A DNA stretch of 17,260 nt, taken from positions 1-17,260 of the forward strand of contig WFVQ01000027.1 of assembly GCA_015491585.1 (NCBI GenBank), read 5' to 3'. The notes under the pieces are model-generated. The model was given only the letters and a program-made list of their open reading frames with translations. It ran no database searches and was not told where the DNA came from. This DNA comes from Deltaproteobacteria bacterium. GTDB lineage: Bacteria; Desulfobacterota; Dissulfuribacteria; Dissulfuribacterales; S140-46. Position numbers and translations under genes: made by a program. This document shows, piece by piece, positions 1-8,464 of this stretch. Positions within the stretch are counted from its first letter, which is position 1. Every line of letters begins with the position of its first letter.

Positions 1-338
1 ACATAGGAGTTGGGCGGCACGGCCTGTACGGCATTATTTACATTGACCACGGCATTGTAGGTAACATATTCCGGGTCCTTCTGGAGAACTGCTGTAGGTG
101 CAACCCCACAATACGGCTGCGTCGTGACCACTGTATACAGAGGAACTCCCGCGGCCTGGCGGTAGAAACACCCTTCTCCACATCCCGAAGGCCCATCGAA
201 ACTTCCCACCAATGCCCTTGGAATCGCCATCACTCCCCTAAAAAACTTGTGCATCGCGCCCTCTTGGGCAGATGCCACACCGCCCCACAACAACAACACT
301 GCCAAGAGCATTCCAACGTTTCGCCCCGTTTTCCGCAT
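1..338 (-). CDS. Exported hypothetical protein, C-terminus beyond the left edge
   Basis: The reading frame is open from an ATG at 336-338 to the window edge, giving 112 residues. It is preceded by a near-perfect ribosome binding site (AAGGAGG, 346-352, 7-base spacer). The product starts with a short basic stretch (MRKTGRNVG), then a hydrophobic core (MLLAVLLLWGGVASA) ending in an Ala-Ser-Ala signal-peptidase-like site near residue 24, so it is probably exported. The mature part contains cysteines in a GCGEGC motif and another in QPYCGV, and becomes rich in Val, Asn and Pro towards the edge. No family is recognised. It lies 58 bases after the last glycosyltransferase on the same strand, with no convincing terminator between them, so it may be the tail of the same transcript or a separate unit. 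The gap has no clear promoter. Confidence 0.75.
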   Translation of the reverse strand, partial: MRKTGRNVGMLLAVLLLWGGVASAQEGAMHKFFRGVMAIPRALVGSFDGPSGCGEGCFYRQAAGVPLYTVVTTQPYCGVAPTAVLQKDPEYVTYNAVVNVNNAVQAVPPNSY

Positions 339-345
339 GACACAA

Positions 346-352
346 CCTCCTT
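346..352 (-). promoter_or_regulatory. Strong Shine-Dalgarno site fixing the start of the left-edge exported protein
   Basis: The minus strand reads AAGGAGG here, followed by a 7-base spacer and the ATG at 338-336. It is the best ribosome binding site in the window. Most of the upstream genes have weak sites and depend on overlap with the preceding gene, so this gene is probably translated independently. Confidence 0.7.
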
Positions 353-396
353 GTCACGATTTCACAGCCAAGTGAATAACAAAAAACATGCCAACA

Positions 397-1263
397 TCAT
401 CGCAAAAGCAACCTGAGCAGCCAGCGCATATAGAGTCCTGAACAACAAAAAAGGAGTAGCAAATAGCGGGGAGAAAACCTGCTGGAAATGTGGTGCTTAA
501 GAAAATAAGCGTGCAGCCCTTTGGCAGACAGCTTCACCTGTCTGAATCCAAGGCGCCTGCCACTCCATCCCTCGAGATGTACCCCTCCGGCCGAAGGACA
601 GAACAAAATCCTCCATCCCCTATCCAGCGCCCTCTTGCACCAATCCACGTCGTTAAAATATAGGGGGAAACGCTCATCCAACCCGCCCACATCCAGCCAA
701 CATGACTTCTTTACCAGAAAGGCCGACATCATAGGCTGTTCCACAAAACTCAGGGAGTTGTGATCGAACTCCGCCATCCGCCACCCCAGCCCAGGCACGA
801 GCCGTGCGAGGCCGGATCCTTCGGCCATGAAACGTCCGAAGGTCGGCAGCCTGCGGCACCCCTTCTGTATTGTCCCATCTGGATCTCGCAACTGCGGCGC
901 TACGACACCTATCCTCTCGTCGCCTTCAAGGGCCTCTACCATCAGCGGCACGCTGTCGTCGTCCAGGAAGACATCGTTGTTGAGGAGCAGAAAGAAACGG
1001 CCCCGCGCCCTTTCGGCCAGCTGGTTGACGGCGCGCGCGAAATAAAGATTTTCCCTGCTCCTAATGGACATCAATCCATCCACTCTCTTCTCAAGCTGGA
1101 GAAGCAGCTCCCAGGTCCCGTCTGATGAACCGTTGTCGAATACCAAAATCTCCCTGGACAGTCCTCCGCACGCTCTGGCCGCATGCATAATACAATCTTC
1201 CAGGAGCGAGGCGCCGTTCCAGGTGGGAATCAAGATAGAGACGTCTATAACTGTTTGCTTCAT
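397..1263 (-). CDS. GT2-family glycosyltransferase (rhamnosyltransferase-like), C-terminal membrane segment
   Basis: This 288-residue protein is a GT-A-fold family 2 glycosyltransferase, which transfers a sugar from a nucleotide sugar to a growing glycan at the inner membrane. The N-terminal nucleotide-binding strand is VSILIPTWNG (residues 8-17), followed by VFDNGSSDGT (41-50). The metal-binding motif is LLLNNDVF (NND at 95-97), and the acceptor-side acidic motif is GGLDERFPLYFNDVDW (193-208). This layout is typical of the WcaA/RfbF-like rhamnosyltransferase group, but the sugar cannot be read from the sequence. A hydrophobic stretch near residues 267-287, rich in Leu, ends the protein and may anchor it to the membrane. 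Its ATG overlaps the stop of the permease gene by four bases (ATGA) and has no visible ribosome binding site of its own, so translational coupling is likely. Confidence 0.92.
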   Translation of the reverse strand: MKQTVIDVSILIPTWNGASLLEDCIMHAARACGGLSREILVFDNGSSDGTWELLLQLEKRVDGLMSIRSRENLYFARAVNQLAERARGRFFLLLNNDVFLDDDSVPLMVEALEGDERIGVVAPQLRDPDGTIQKGCRRLPTFGRFMAEGSGLARLVPGLGWRMAEFDHNSLSFVEQPMMSAFLVKKSCWLDVGGLDERFPLYFNDVDWCKRALDRGWRILFCPSAGGVHLEGWSGRRLGFRQVKLSAKGLHAYFLKHHISSRFSPRYLLLLFCCSGLYMRWLLRLLLR

Positions 1264-2063
1264 AGAAAGTCGGCAAAAGAATCACGAAGATAATAAAAGA
1301 GCCACGAGCCAGCAAGCATGGAAGCGATGGCACAACCCAAGGACACCCCCCAATACAGCGGATCACTGGTGCCAGACAGCAGCAACTGTTGAAACAGTGT
1401 GGTGTACCAATATAAGGGATTGGCCTTCATGACTTGCTGCCACCGCTCCGGGACCATCTGTATAGGGTACAAGATGGGCGTGAAATAGAACCATACCATC
1501 AGGGCTATCTGGACTATCTGGATGGTATCCCTGAAAAAGACATTGAGCGCAGCCAGTATATAAGAAAGCCCCAGCGAAAAAAAGAAAAAGCTCACAACAG
1601 CCCCTGGGAAGAGCAACCACAAAGGAGACATGAATCCTTTCCAGGCAAGAAATATCATATAGAGCAAGAAGCCCGTCATATTTAGCACAAAGGAACTCAA
1701 GACAGCACTGCACGGCACCACCTCCTTGGCAAACACCACCTTTTGGATGAGGTTGGCGTTGTCGCGCAGGGAAGAGGTGGCCCTGCTGACCCCCTCCGAA
1801 AAGGCAAGCCAGGGAAGCAGACCACACATGAAAAAGATCAAAAAACTGTCTGTTCCAGCGGCCCTTTCTGGAAGTTTGACCTTGAGGACCACGGAGAAGA
1901 GGAAATAATAGATGGCTATCTGACTCAAGGGCACTATCACGACCCACGTCACCCCTGCATATGAACCTATGAATCTCCCCTTGATGTCACGAAGGCAGAA
2001 CTGGCCCAATATGTATCGAAACGCCCACAGCTCCTTAAGGGTGTGCAGCAATGGTCCTGTCAT
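1260..2063 (-). CDS. wzm: ABC-2 type polysaccharide export permease (Wzm/TagG-like)
   Basis: This 267-residue integral membrane protein matches the permease subunit of ABC polysaccharide exporters (Wzm of O-antigen, TagG of teichoic acid, KpsM relatives). The N-terminal cytoplasmic segment FCLRDIKGRFIGSYAGVTWV (residues 22-41) matches the family's R-D-x-K-x-R-x-x-G-S-x-x-G-x-x-W amphipathic helix before membrane span 1. About six hydrophobic spans follow, near residues 38-60, 73-90, 115-141, 147-172, 180-201 and 236-258. The typical N-V-F-F-R-D-T motif at 174-180 and a tyrosine/proline-rich WFYFTPILYPIQMVP (191-205) are also family features. It should pair with the Wzt-like ATPase encoded about 12 kb upstream in the same operon to move a lipid-linked polysaccharide across the inner membrane. 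The start overlaps the preceding stop by four bases (ATGA). A GGCGGG sequence lies about 10 bases before the start. Confidence 0.93.
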   Translation of the reverse strand: MTGPLLHTLKELWAFRYILGQFCLRDIKGRFIGSYAGVTWVVIVPLSQIAIYYFLFSVVLKVKLPERAAGTDSFLIFFMCGLLPWLAFSEGVSRATSSLRDNANLIQKVVFAKEVVPCSAVLSSFVLNMTGFLLYMIFLAWKGFMSPLWLLFPGAVVSFFFFSLGLSYILAALNVFFRDTIQIVQIALMVWFYFTPILYPIQMVPERWQQVMKANPLYWYTTLFQQLLLSGTSDPLYWGVSLGCAIASMLAGSWLFYYLRDSFADFL

Positions 2064-3739
2064 GCGATATTGTACCCGCCATTGGTGTGATCAAAGTTGG
2101 GATTGTAGTAGAAGTCGCCGTTCTTGAGCTCTGGAAACCGTGCCAGAAACTCTCCATACTCATCGTCCACCCTGGTCAAAGGCGGCGCACAAGAGACGAC
2201 GGCCTCGAAACTTGGATCATAACAGGTCAGCAACCCTATGCCGCGGCCCCGAATTGCGAATTCCGATGCAAACAGCCCTGGAAATACGGCGGAAAAACCA
2301 CCCAATTGCAGGAAGGCCCGTTTTGAGAACAGAAAACAGATAGGTTCGCATCCGCTCACATTGTGCAGGCATCTGGCCATGCCATTGTAACCTATACTAT
2401 CTGCCGGGAACCCTTGATGGAGGCGCAGGATGGCCTCACGGGAGAAAGCCAGGCCAGTCGAAATGATATTGCCGTTACGCTGGACTATCCTGGGAACGAC
2501 CAGAGCAGTATCACTCCTGGCCGCAAGCCCCAACGAGGAGTCCGGAACCACCACTTCCAAGTCTCCGCAGTATCTGAGATCCATAAAGAGAACCACATCG
2601 GTATCCATCCACTCCACTGCCCTGTTGAGGGCAGTAATGGCATCGCCATCACCGGACACCTGGAAATACTTTATCTCCTGCGGTCCTGAACCTCCTTGTA
2701 GAGGCTTCTGGGTAGAAACCAGTGCGGCAAAGCGAGCAGCGCCTCTGGCCCCAAAACGTCTGGCCAGGGCATCAACCTGTTCTCCAGCGCTGCCGCACAG
2801 AAACACCACTCCCCAACTGCGCCCCTGGAATGAAAAGGATATCTCGTAGTATCCCTTATCGAAACCGTGCCTTGCCTCTGCATCCCATCCACGCCTATTC
2901 AGAGCCGCTGCAAGTGCCTTTATTGCTGCTTTGTAGGCGTAAGGCTTTGCCCCGGAGTCCACGGCCGACGAACCCTCCACCATTCGCCAGTGATACAGCA
3001 CCTTGGGGAGATGCTCTATCTTTCCAGCGAGCTCTGTGGCCCTGAGAAAGTAGTCGTAGTCCTGAGAACCGTCATACTCGCGGCGGAAGCCACCTAAGGA
3101 GTCCGCTATCTCTTTATGGATCAGCGCTGCATGGCAGAGATAATTCTGGGACAAGAGGAGATCGGGAGACCAATTTGGCTTGAAGAAAGGTGACAATCTG
3201 ACGCCATTCTCGGTAATTATATCACGGTCGGAATAGATGAACCCAGCACCTGGACGCCGATTCAAGAGCGCCACCATCTCAAACAGTGCGAATGGAGCCA
3301 GTTCGTCGTCGTGATCGAGGAACAGACAATAGTCTCCTGTAGCCAGAGAGAGTGCCTCATTGGTATTACCAGATATGCCCAGATTCCGCTCGAGCCGTAT
3401 CAACCTGACCCTCTGCCCAATCCTCTTGCAGGACGCGAGGACCTCGGAGACCGCATTCTCACTGGTGGAGGCATCGGCAACACATAGTTCCCAATTGTCA
3501 TATGTCTGGGCCTCCACTGAGCGAAACATCTCCCTGACGACTGCTGGGTCTGGATTGAACACCGGCACGATTATGCTGATCTTTGGCCTTTTACTAAAAC
3601 CGGCCTGGGCAGCACGCTGTCTACGCAGCTCGCTGGCCGACGGTTCATTTCTCCTAATCCACGAACCGTATCCCGAAGAACGCCTGCCTCCAAGACATGC
3701 GCGTATCCTCTGCATGAGGCGTCGCATCACCATCCTCAT
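2060..3739 (-). CDS. Two-domain GT2 glycosyltransferase with a degenerate second domain
   Basis: This 559-residue protein has a short basic N-terminus, then a complete GT2 domain at about 52-290. That domain has KISIIVPVFNPDP (53-65), the metal site FLDHDDELAP with DHDD at 142-145, YSDRDI (169-174), and the acceptor motif SQDYDYFLR (225-233). The C-terminal half (about 300-559) follows the layout of a second GT2 domain: an LNRA helix at 371-374, a VLFMDLRY strand where NDD would normally sit, PRIVQRNGNIISTG (416-429), and FSKRAFLQLGGFSAVF (471-486). The acidic motif has become MDLR, so this half is probably catalytically dead and may serve a structural or acceptor-binding role. The architecture mirrors residues 655-1195 of the giant protein encoded immediately upstream, suggesting duplication. 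It overlaps that gene's stop by four bases (ATGA) and the permease start by four bases. Confidence 0.9.
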   Translation of the reverse strand: MRMVMRRLMQRIRACLGGRRSSGYGSWIRRNEPSASELRRQRAAQAGFSKRPKISIIVPVFNPDPAVVREMFRSVEAQTYDNWELCVADASTSENAVSEVLASCKRIGQRVRLIRLERNLGISGNTNEALSLATGDYCLFLDHDDELAPFALFEMVALLNRRPGAGFIYSDRDIITENGVRLSPFFKPNWSPDLLLSQNYLCHAALIHKEIADSLGGFRREYDGSQDYDYFLRATELAGKIEHLPKVLYHWRMVEGSSAVDSGAKPYAYKAAIKALAAALNRRGWDAEARHGFDKGYYEISFSFQGRSWGVVFLCGSAGEQVDALARRFGARGAARFAALVSTQKPLQGGSGPQEIKYFQVSGDGDAITALNRAVEWMDTDVVLFMDLRYCGDLEVVVPDSSLGLAARSDTALVVPRIVQRNGNIISTGLAFSREAILRLHQGFPADSIGYNGMARCLHNVSGCEPICFLFSKRAFLQLGGFSAVFPGLFASEFAIRGRGIGLLTCYDPSFEAVVSCAPPLTRVDDEYGEFLARFPELKNGDFYYNPNFDHTNGGYNIA

Positions 3740-6700
3740 CCCAGAATTCTCGCAACCATAGATTCAAAGCGCGCAGCGAAGGCATGAATCGTGAAATCTT
3801 TATCGAAACGCTCCTTGGCCTTCTGCCCTATGGATATCCGGCGCTCTTCATTCCTGCACAGCTCTATAACCGCATTTGCAAGGGCCTTGGAGTCCCCAAC
3901 AGGGACGATCACTCCCTCCTCTCCATCTCGCAACATCTCGCGGACCCCTCCGACATCGGTGGTCACAATGGCCTTTCCCATAGACATGGCCTCAAGTATA
4001 GTCAGCGGAAAAACTTCGTCACGAGAAGAGCAGACAAATATAGCGGCATCTGCCAGCAGGCAGGCGATCTCATCGTGATCCACTTGACCTAGCCACTCGA
4101 CTCCCTCCATAGAAGATAGTCTTTTCCGTACCTCCCTCCCAAAAGGAATCGCCTCTGGATTGTCGAGCTGCCTGCCCACCATGATGGCCCTGGCCTCTGG
4201 GACCGCTGCCCGCACGCTCTGCATGGCATCTAAAAACACGTCTTGTCCCTTCCTGGGTTCAATACTACCTATATGAATCACCAAGCATCCATTCTCTTCT
4301 CCTTTTCGCGGACATTCCAGCGGCTTGGTGCCGTAAGGCAATATCTCCCAATTGCCTGCATCCAGAAACTCTTCGTACAGCGAAGCATTTCTCCTGCACG
4401 CGAATATCACCCTATCGGCTGTCCTTAGCGCCCTTGACACCTCTGGCATGGAGGCGGCCAAGGCCTTGCCAGCCATAGATTCATGGACCATGAGCATGAC
4501 GGGCACACCTATCTCTTTAGCAGCGAGGACCACAGGCCACATGACAAGGGTATTTGCCACAACAAGATCGAAATGGGCCATGATCCTCTTAGTTCCGTGG
4601 AGCGGCGAAGAGGCGAGACTGCCATCCACGATGGTGGGGATTCCGACCTTCTCGTACATATGTCTTAACTCTCCGTCCACGGGGGAGGCGACCGTGACGA
4701 AGACTCCGCCATCCCACAACTGCTTGGCCAGATTGAACACAAGAATAGGGGCGCCGCTAAGGCTGAAATCATGGGATACAAAGAGCACATCTTTCGTTGC
4801 CGTGGAGCGGTCCGGGCATCTGGACGCAGAGAGATTCCAGGTCACATCTCCATCTTCGAAGAGAAGAAAGCGCATGTTTGGCGGGAAATAGGGATCGTAG
4901 CTCAGATAGTCACCCCATTTCTTCAGCAGATAGAGTGCCGCCTTGTCCTGCTGAAATGGATGCCTGTCCACCTCTCTGAGCGAAAGATGCCCAATATGCC
5001 TCAAAGAGACAAAGGGAGTATAGATCAGAGAATAACCAGCATCACGTATCCTGAAGCAGAGATCCACGTCGGAATGCATCACTGGCGTGTTGTGGGCGTC
5101 GAAGCCTCCTACCTCGCGGAAGATCTTTGCAGGGACAAGCATACATGCTCCTGAGAGTATCGACACCTCTCTTTCCGACTGGATCATATTAAAATAGAAG
5201 CCCGAATCTTTGTGGTGGCAGTGGAAGGCCGTTCCGATGAAGTCTCTCACCCCTGTCACCATTCCTGCGAATTGTATGGTATCGTTCTCGTAATAAAGCT
5301 TTGGAGAGACCCCTCCCACGCCGTCAAGCTGGCATACCGACACCAGCTCCTCAAGCCAATCCGGGCCATGGGTCACCTCTATGTCGTCATTTAGGAAAAG
5401 AAGCAATTCACCGGCGGCCGACTCGGCTCCCAAGTTGCACTTGTGGGAGAAGTTGAACTCTCCGTCATACCGTTCGCATCTCACGCGGGAATCCTGATAA
5501 TAAGCCTCAAGCCTTGAGGCCAAGGCAGAGTTTGTGACCACCACGATCTCGTAGTGGGGATAAGAGGTGCGGGAGAGTATCAGATCTATACAGTTGAAGA
5601 TGTTCTTCTCGCTGTCCGTGGGTATGATGATGGACACCTTCGGAGGCTGCTCCAGCCTGAACCTCACCCTGTTTGCAAAAGGGTATTCGATCACATCTGC
5701 CTGATATCCGCGTCTCCTGACAGCATCCTCCAGTGCTGCTATATTGGTCTTTCTGGCATATGGCTTGCCGCCCGCAGATGCGGATGACGGGATCTCCCGC
5801 CAGTGGTATAGCACTTTGGGAATGTGATATATCCTGTCCGTGGCCTCTGTCACACGGAGGGCCAGGTCGTAGTCCTGTGAGTAGTCATATTCCTTCCTGA
5901 AGCCTCCCACCTTCTCCACCACAGACCGCCTGTAAACCGAGAAATGGCCTGTATACATACAATTAAAAAGCATATGAGGGCTCCAGTCGGGCTTGAAAAA
6001 GGGGGAATGGCGACCACCGACGTCTCCTCCTATACGGTCTTCGTCACTGTAGAGATAATCGAGATCAGGCTGCCGGTTCAGGGCGAGCACGACCTCCATT
6101 AGCGCATTCGGGGCGAGCACATCGTCATTGTCCAGAAGCGCGACAAACTCTCCTTCTGCCATCTCCAGTGCCCTGTTGGATGCCTCGGCGATCCCGAGGT
6201 TCTCGGCCCCAAAGCCGACCTTTATCCTCTCGTCGCTCTCCTCCAGGGAGGCCAGCGCCCTCTTCGTAGCCTCCTCAATAGAGCCATCGTCATAAATACA
6301 CAGTTCCCAGTGGGGATAGGTCTGATCGAGTACCGACCCGACGCATTCTGACAGGAGTCCGGGATCAACATTGTACACCGGGGTGATTATAGAGATTTTG
6401 GGCTTATAATCCAGGGAGTCGAGAAGCTTCCTGACGGCCTCTCCATCGAGCCTTTCCTCATTCTGGGCAATCCATCTCTCGTACCGCTCCGCCGGTTGCT
6501 GTCCAGAAACAGAAGCACCGCGGCACCGTACATGTGCAACGGCCTTCCGAAGAAAAGCCGCCATCCCTTCATGTCTGATGACATGAAATGCCCTCCTGGC
6601 AAGATATCCAGCCTCTCCACAGCCACGGCCCCGCAATGCCCTCAAGAGCCTCTCATATGCTCCACGCCGGTGCGTGCCAGGCGGCAAAAGCCTCTCCCTG

Positions 6701-8445
6701 GCCCTTGCATATCTCTCGTATGTGCGCCATGCCAGGGATGAACGCATCAGAGCCATCTCGCCCTCGAGATGGCGTATATGCTCCTGCTTTTGTCCTATTA
6801 TCTCCTCACGATTTCTTATAACATCCTCCTGGCCTCTCACCATATCGAGAAGCGACGCGATACGCTGATCCCTGGCAGCAACAGCATCTCTGAGGCGGGC
6901 TATCTGCCCGTCCTTCCTGGCCCTCAGCTCCCTCAGCCTCCTGGCCACCACAAGTGCATGGTGGGCCTTGCGGTCCTTCTCCTGTCTGAGAGAAAGGAGT
7001 ATCTCTGGGGTGATCTCTCCCATGTGTTTCGCCACAACCGCCCTTTCGGCCGCAGCCATATATTCTACGTCTCTTTGGTTTATCTGCTGCTCGGAGGACC
7101 ACTGATTGTACTGACAGGTTATCTTGGGAATGTGGTAGAATGGATACAGTCTGGACAGCCGTATCAGGAGATCCCAATCCTCGTAGAGCTCGAACTCCTC
7201 GTCCACCCCACCCACTTCCTGCAGGACCTCCCGCCTGAATAGTAAAGAATTGAAGGGAATATAATTACCGAACAGCAATCTGTTCTTGTCGAAGGGTTCC
7301 GCGAATACCCCCTCGGCAACCGGAGCTATTCTATTCGTTTCCTGATCATATGCGTGATGGACCACCTTGCAGTCGGTATAAGCGATCTTGAAATCGTGCG
7401 ACTCCAAAAATTCGACCAGGACCTGCAAATGATCTGGATAATATTCGTCATCATCGTCAAGCATAGAGACATATTTGCCCCCGGCGGCCTCTATACCTGC
7501 ATTTACGGCCTTGGCCCTCCCCTGGTTCTCCTGGAAATGGACATATTTGAAGGAGAGATCCCCCAACGCCCGCTCCAAAAGTAAGTCATCTATAGCAGGG
7601 CCACCGTCGTTAACCAGGACCACCTCTATGGGCCGATAGGTCTGGCGCCTGATGCTTCGCAGCGCCCTTTCGAGAAGCCTGGTACGGTCCTTGGTGCGCA
7701 CTACCACCGACACCAATGCCCCCCCTCGGTGCCGTGGCATATGATCTACATATCCCTCAACCTGATCCAGGGTTTCGCCTACACCACCACCCCACTCGCC
7801 AACAGCCCAGAAACCTTCCGCATAACGCACCGCTGATCCAAGCGTCACCGCGCGCAGCCGGTTGATGGATATGGCGACGTCGTCATACGGCTGTTGTATC
7901 AGTTGGCTCTCATATGCACGTATGCCATCCAGCTTCAACTCCATAACAGGAGTTATATCCAAGAGCCTGTTCACCTCTCCCTGCCGTAAGGTTTCATATA
8001 GCCAGATCTCACCATCGAATCCCCTACCATCTAAAAAAGAGAGAAGGAAGAGAGTAAATGCCCGATGATCGGGATGAAAATCTAAGAGTCCAGGTGCAAA
8101 TACGGTCCCCGGCTGAATCTCATCTACCACTGCCTCCAGTCTCTGACGGGGCAAGCCAGTAGCGACCAGGCCCCGATCGGGCAGATCCCAAAACAGTAGA
8201 TGCTTCACCCCAAGGATGTCCGCCGCCTTGTGCGCCTCACTCCGCCTCGTCGCAGGATCGCCTGCTGCCGCGCCATCGGTGACTACGACTACCGTCACAT
8301 CCACCCCTGCTCTTGAGGCAAGGGCGATGGTCCCTCCCATACCGATTGTCTCGTCGTCGGGATGTGGAGCAAAGACCAGATAGGGCCCCTTTGGCAGGGC
8401 CGATACCTCATACGGTATGAAATTATGTTCCTTGGAGCTCTCCAT
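3736..8445 (-). CDS. Giant multidomain protein: PIG-L deacetylase, three GT2 domains, coiled coil, GT4 domain
   Basis: A 1569-residue polypeptide; numbering is from the ATG at 8443-8445. Residues about 18-180 form a PIG-L/LmbE zinc deacetylase with PHPDDE (27-32) and HPDH (124-127), the family's metal-binding residues, which remove an acetyl group from GlcNAc-type sugars. A GT2 domain follows (about 242-460, DDDD at 330-333, acceptor E-D at 422-423). A charged heptad-like coiled coil runs about 484-575, ending in SSLAWRTYER, which resembles the S-x-SWR linker before GT2 pairs. The next GT2 is at about 683-889 (DNDD 772-775), and a third at about 936-1170 (NDD 1019-1021, SDVDL 1125-1129). The last domain is a GT-B GT4 (about 1220-1569) with EPRKG (1396-1400) and the E-x7-E pair at 1477 and 1485. 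All five enzymatic domains keep key residues. A GTG at 8506-8508 in frame would add 21 residues and overlap the GNAT gene by 44 bases. Neither start has a good ribosome binding site; the ATG is preferred because it lies 19 bases after the preceding stop. Confidence 0.92.
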   Translation of the reverse strand: MESSKEHNFIPYEVSALPKGPYLVFAPHPDDETIGMGGTIALASRAGVDVTVVVVTDGAAAGDPATRRSEAHKAADILGVKHLLFWDLPDRGLVATGLPRQRLEAVVDEIQPGTVFAPGLLDFHPDHRAFTLFLLSFLDGRGFDGEIWLYETLRQGEVNRLLDITPVMELKLDGIRAYESQLIQQPYDDVAISINRLRAVTLGSAVRYAEGFWAVGEWGGGVGETLDQVEGYVDHMPRHRGGALVSVVVRTKDRTRLLERALRSIRRQTYRPIEVVLVNDGGPAIDDLLLERALGDLSFKYVHFQENQGRAKAVNAGIEAAGGKYVSMLDDDDEYYPDHLQVLVEFLESHDFKIAYTDCKVVHHAYDQETNRIAPVAEGVFAEPFDKNRLLFGNYIPFNSLLFRREVLQEVGGVDEEFELYEDWDLLIRLSRLYPFYHIPKITCQYNQWSSEQQINQRDVEYMAAAERAVVAKHMGEITPEILLSLRQEKDRKAHHALVVARRLRELRARKDGQIARLRDAVAARDQRIASLLDMVRGQEDVIRNREEIIGQKQEHIRHLEGEMALMRSSLAWRTYERYARARERLLPPGTHRRGAYERLLRALRGRGCGEAGYLARRAFHVIRHEGMAAFLRKAVAHVRCRGASVSGQQPAERYERWIAQNEERLDGEAVRKLLDSLDYKPKISIITPVYNVDPGLLSECVGSVLDQTYPHWELCIYDDGSIEEATKRALASLEESDERIKVGFGAENLGIAEASNRALEMAEGEFVALLDNDDVLAPNALMEVVLALNRQPDLDYLYSDEDRIGGDVGGRHSPFFKPDWSPHMLFNCMYTGHFSVYRRSVVEKVGGFRKEYDYSQDYDLALRVTEATDRIYHIPKVLYHWREIPSSASAGGKPYARKTNIAALEDAVRRRGYQADVIEYPFANRVRFRLEQPPKVSIIIPTDSEKNIFNCIDLILSRTSYPHYEIVVVTNSALASRLEAYYQDSRVRCERYDGEFNFSHKCNLGAESAAGELLLFLNDDIEVTHGPDWLEELVSVCQLDGVGGVSPKLYYENDTIQFAGMVTGVRDFIGTAFHCHHKDSGFYFNMIQSEREVSILSGACMLVPAKIFREVGGFDAHNTPVMHSDVDLCFRIRDAGYSLIYTPFVSLRHIGHLSLREVDRHPFQQDKAALYLLKKWGDYLSYDPYFPPNMRFLLFEDGDVTWNLSASRCPDRSTATKDVLFVSHDFSLSGAPILVFNLAKQLWDGGVFVTVASPVDGELRHMYEKVGIPTIVDGSLASSPLHGTKRIMAHFDLVVANTLVMWPVVLAAKEIGVPVMLMVHESMAGKALAASMPEVSRALRTADRVIFACRRNASLYEEFLDAGNWEILPYGTKPLECPRKGEENGCLVIHIGSIEPRKGQDVFLDAMQSVRAAVPEARAIMVGRQLDNPEAIPFGREVRKRLSSMEGVEWLGQVDHDEIACLLADAAIFVCSSRDEVFPLTILEAMSMGKAIVTTDVGGVREMLRDGEEGVIVPVGDSKALANAVIELCRNEERRISIGQKAKERFDKDFTIHAFAARFESMVARILG

Positions 8446-8464
8446 ATGACCACGCAAGACTGTT

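Noticed and set aside
1363..1947. Minus-strand open frame of 194 codons in a second frame of the permease gene
   Set aside because: It lies wholly inside the Wzm-like gene, whose frame gives six membrane spans and family motifs. The alternative product has no recognisable features.
4352..4891. Plus-strand frame of 179 codons opposite the GT4 part of the giant gene
   Set aside because: No domain, no start signal, and the opposite strand encodes a well-conserved GT4 domain.
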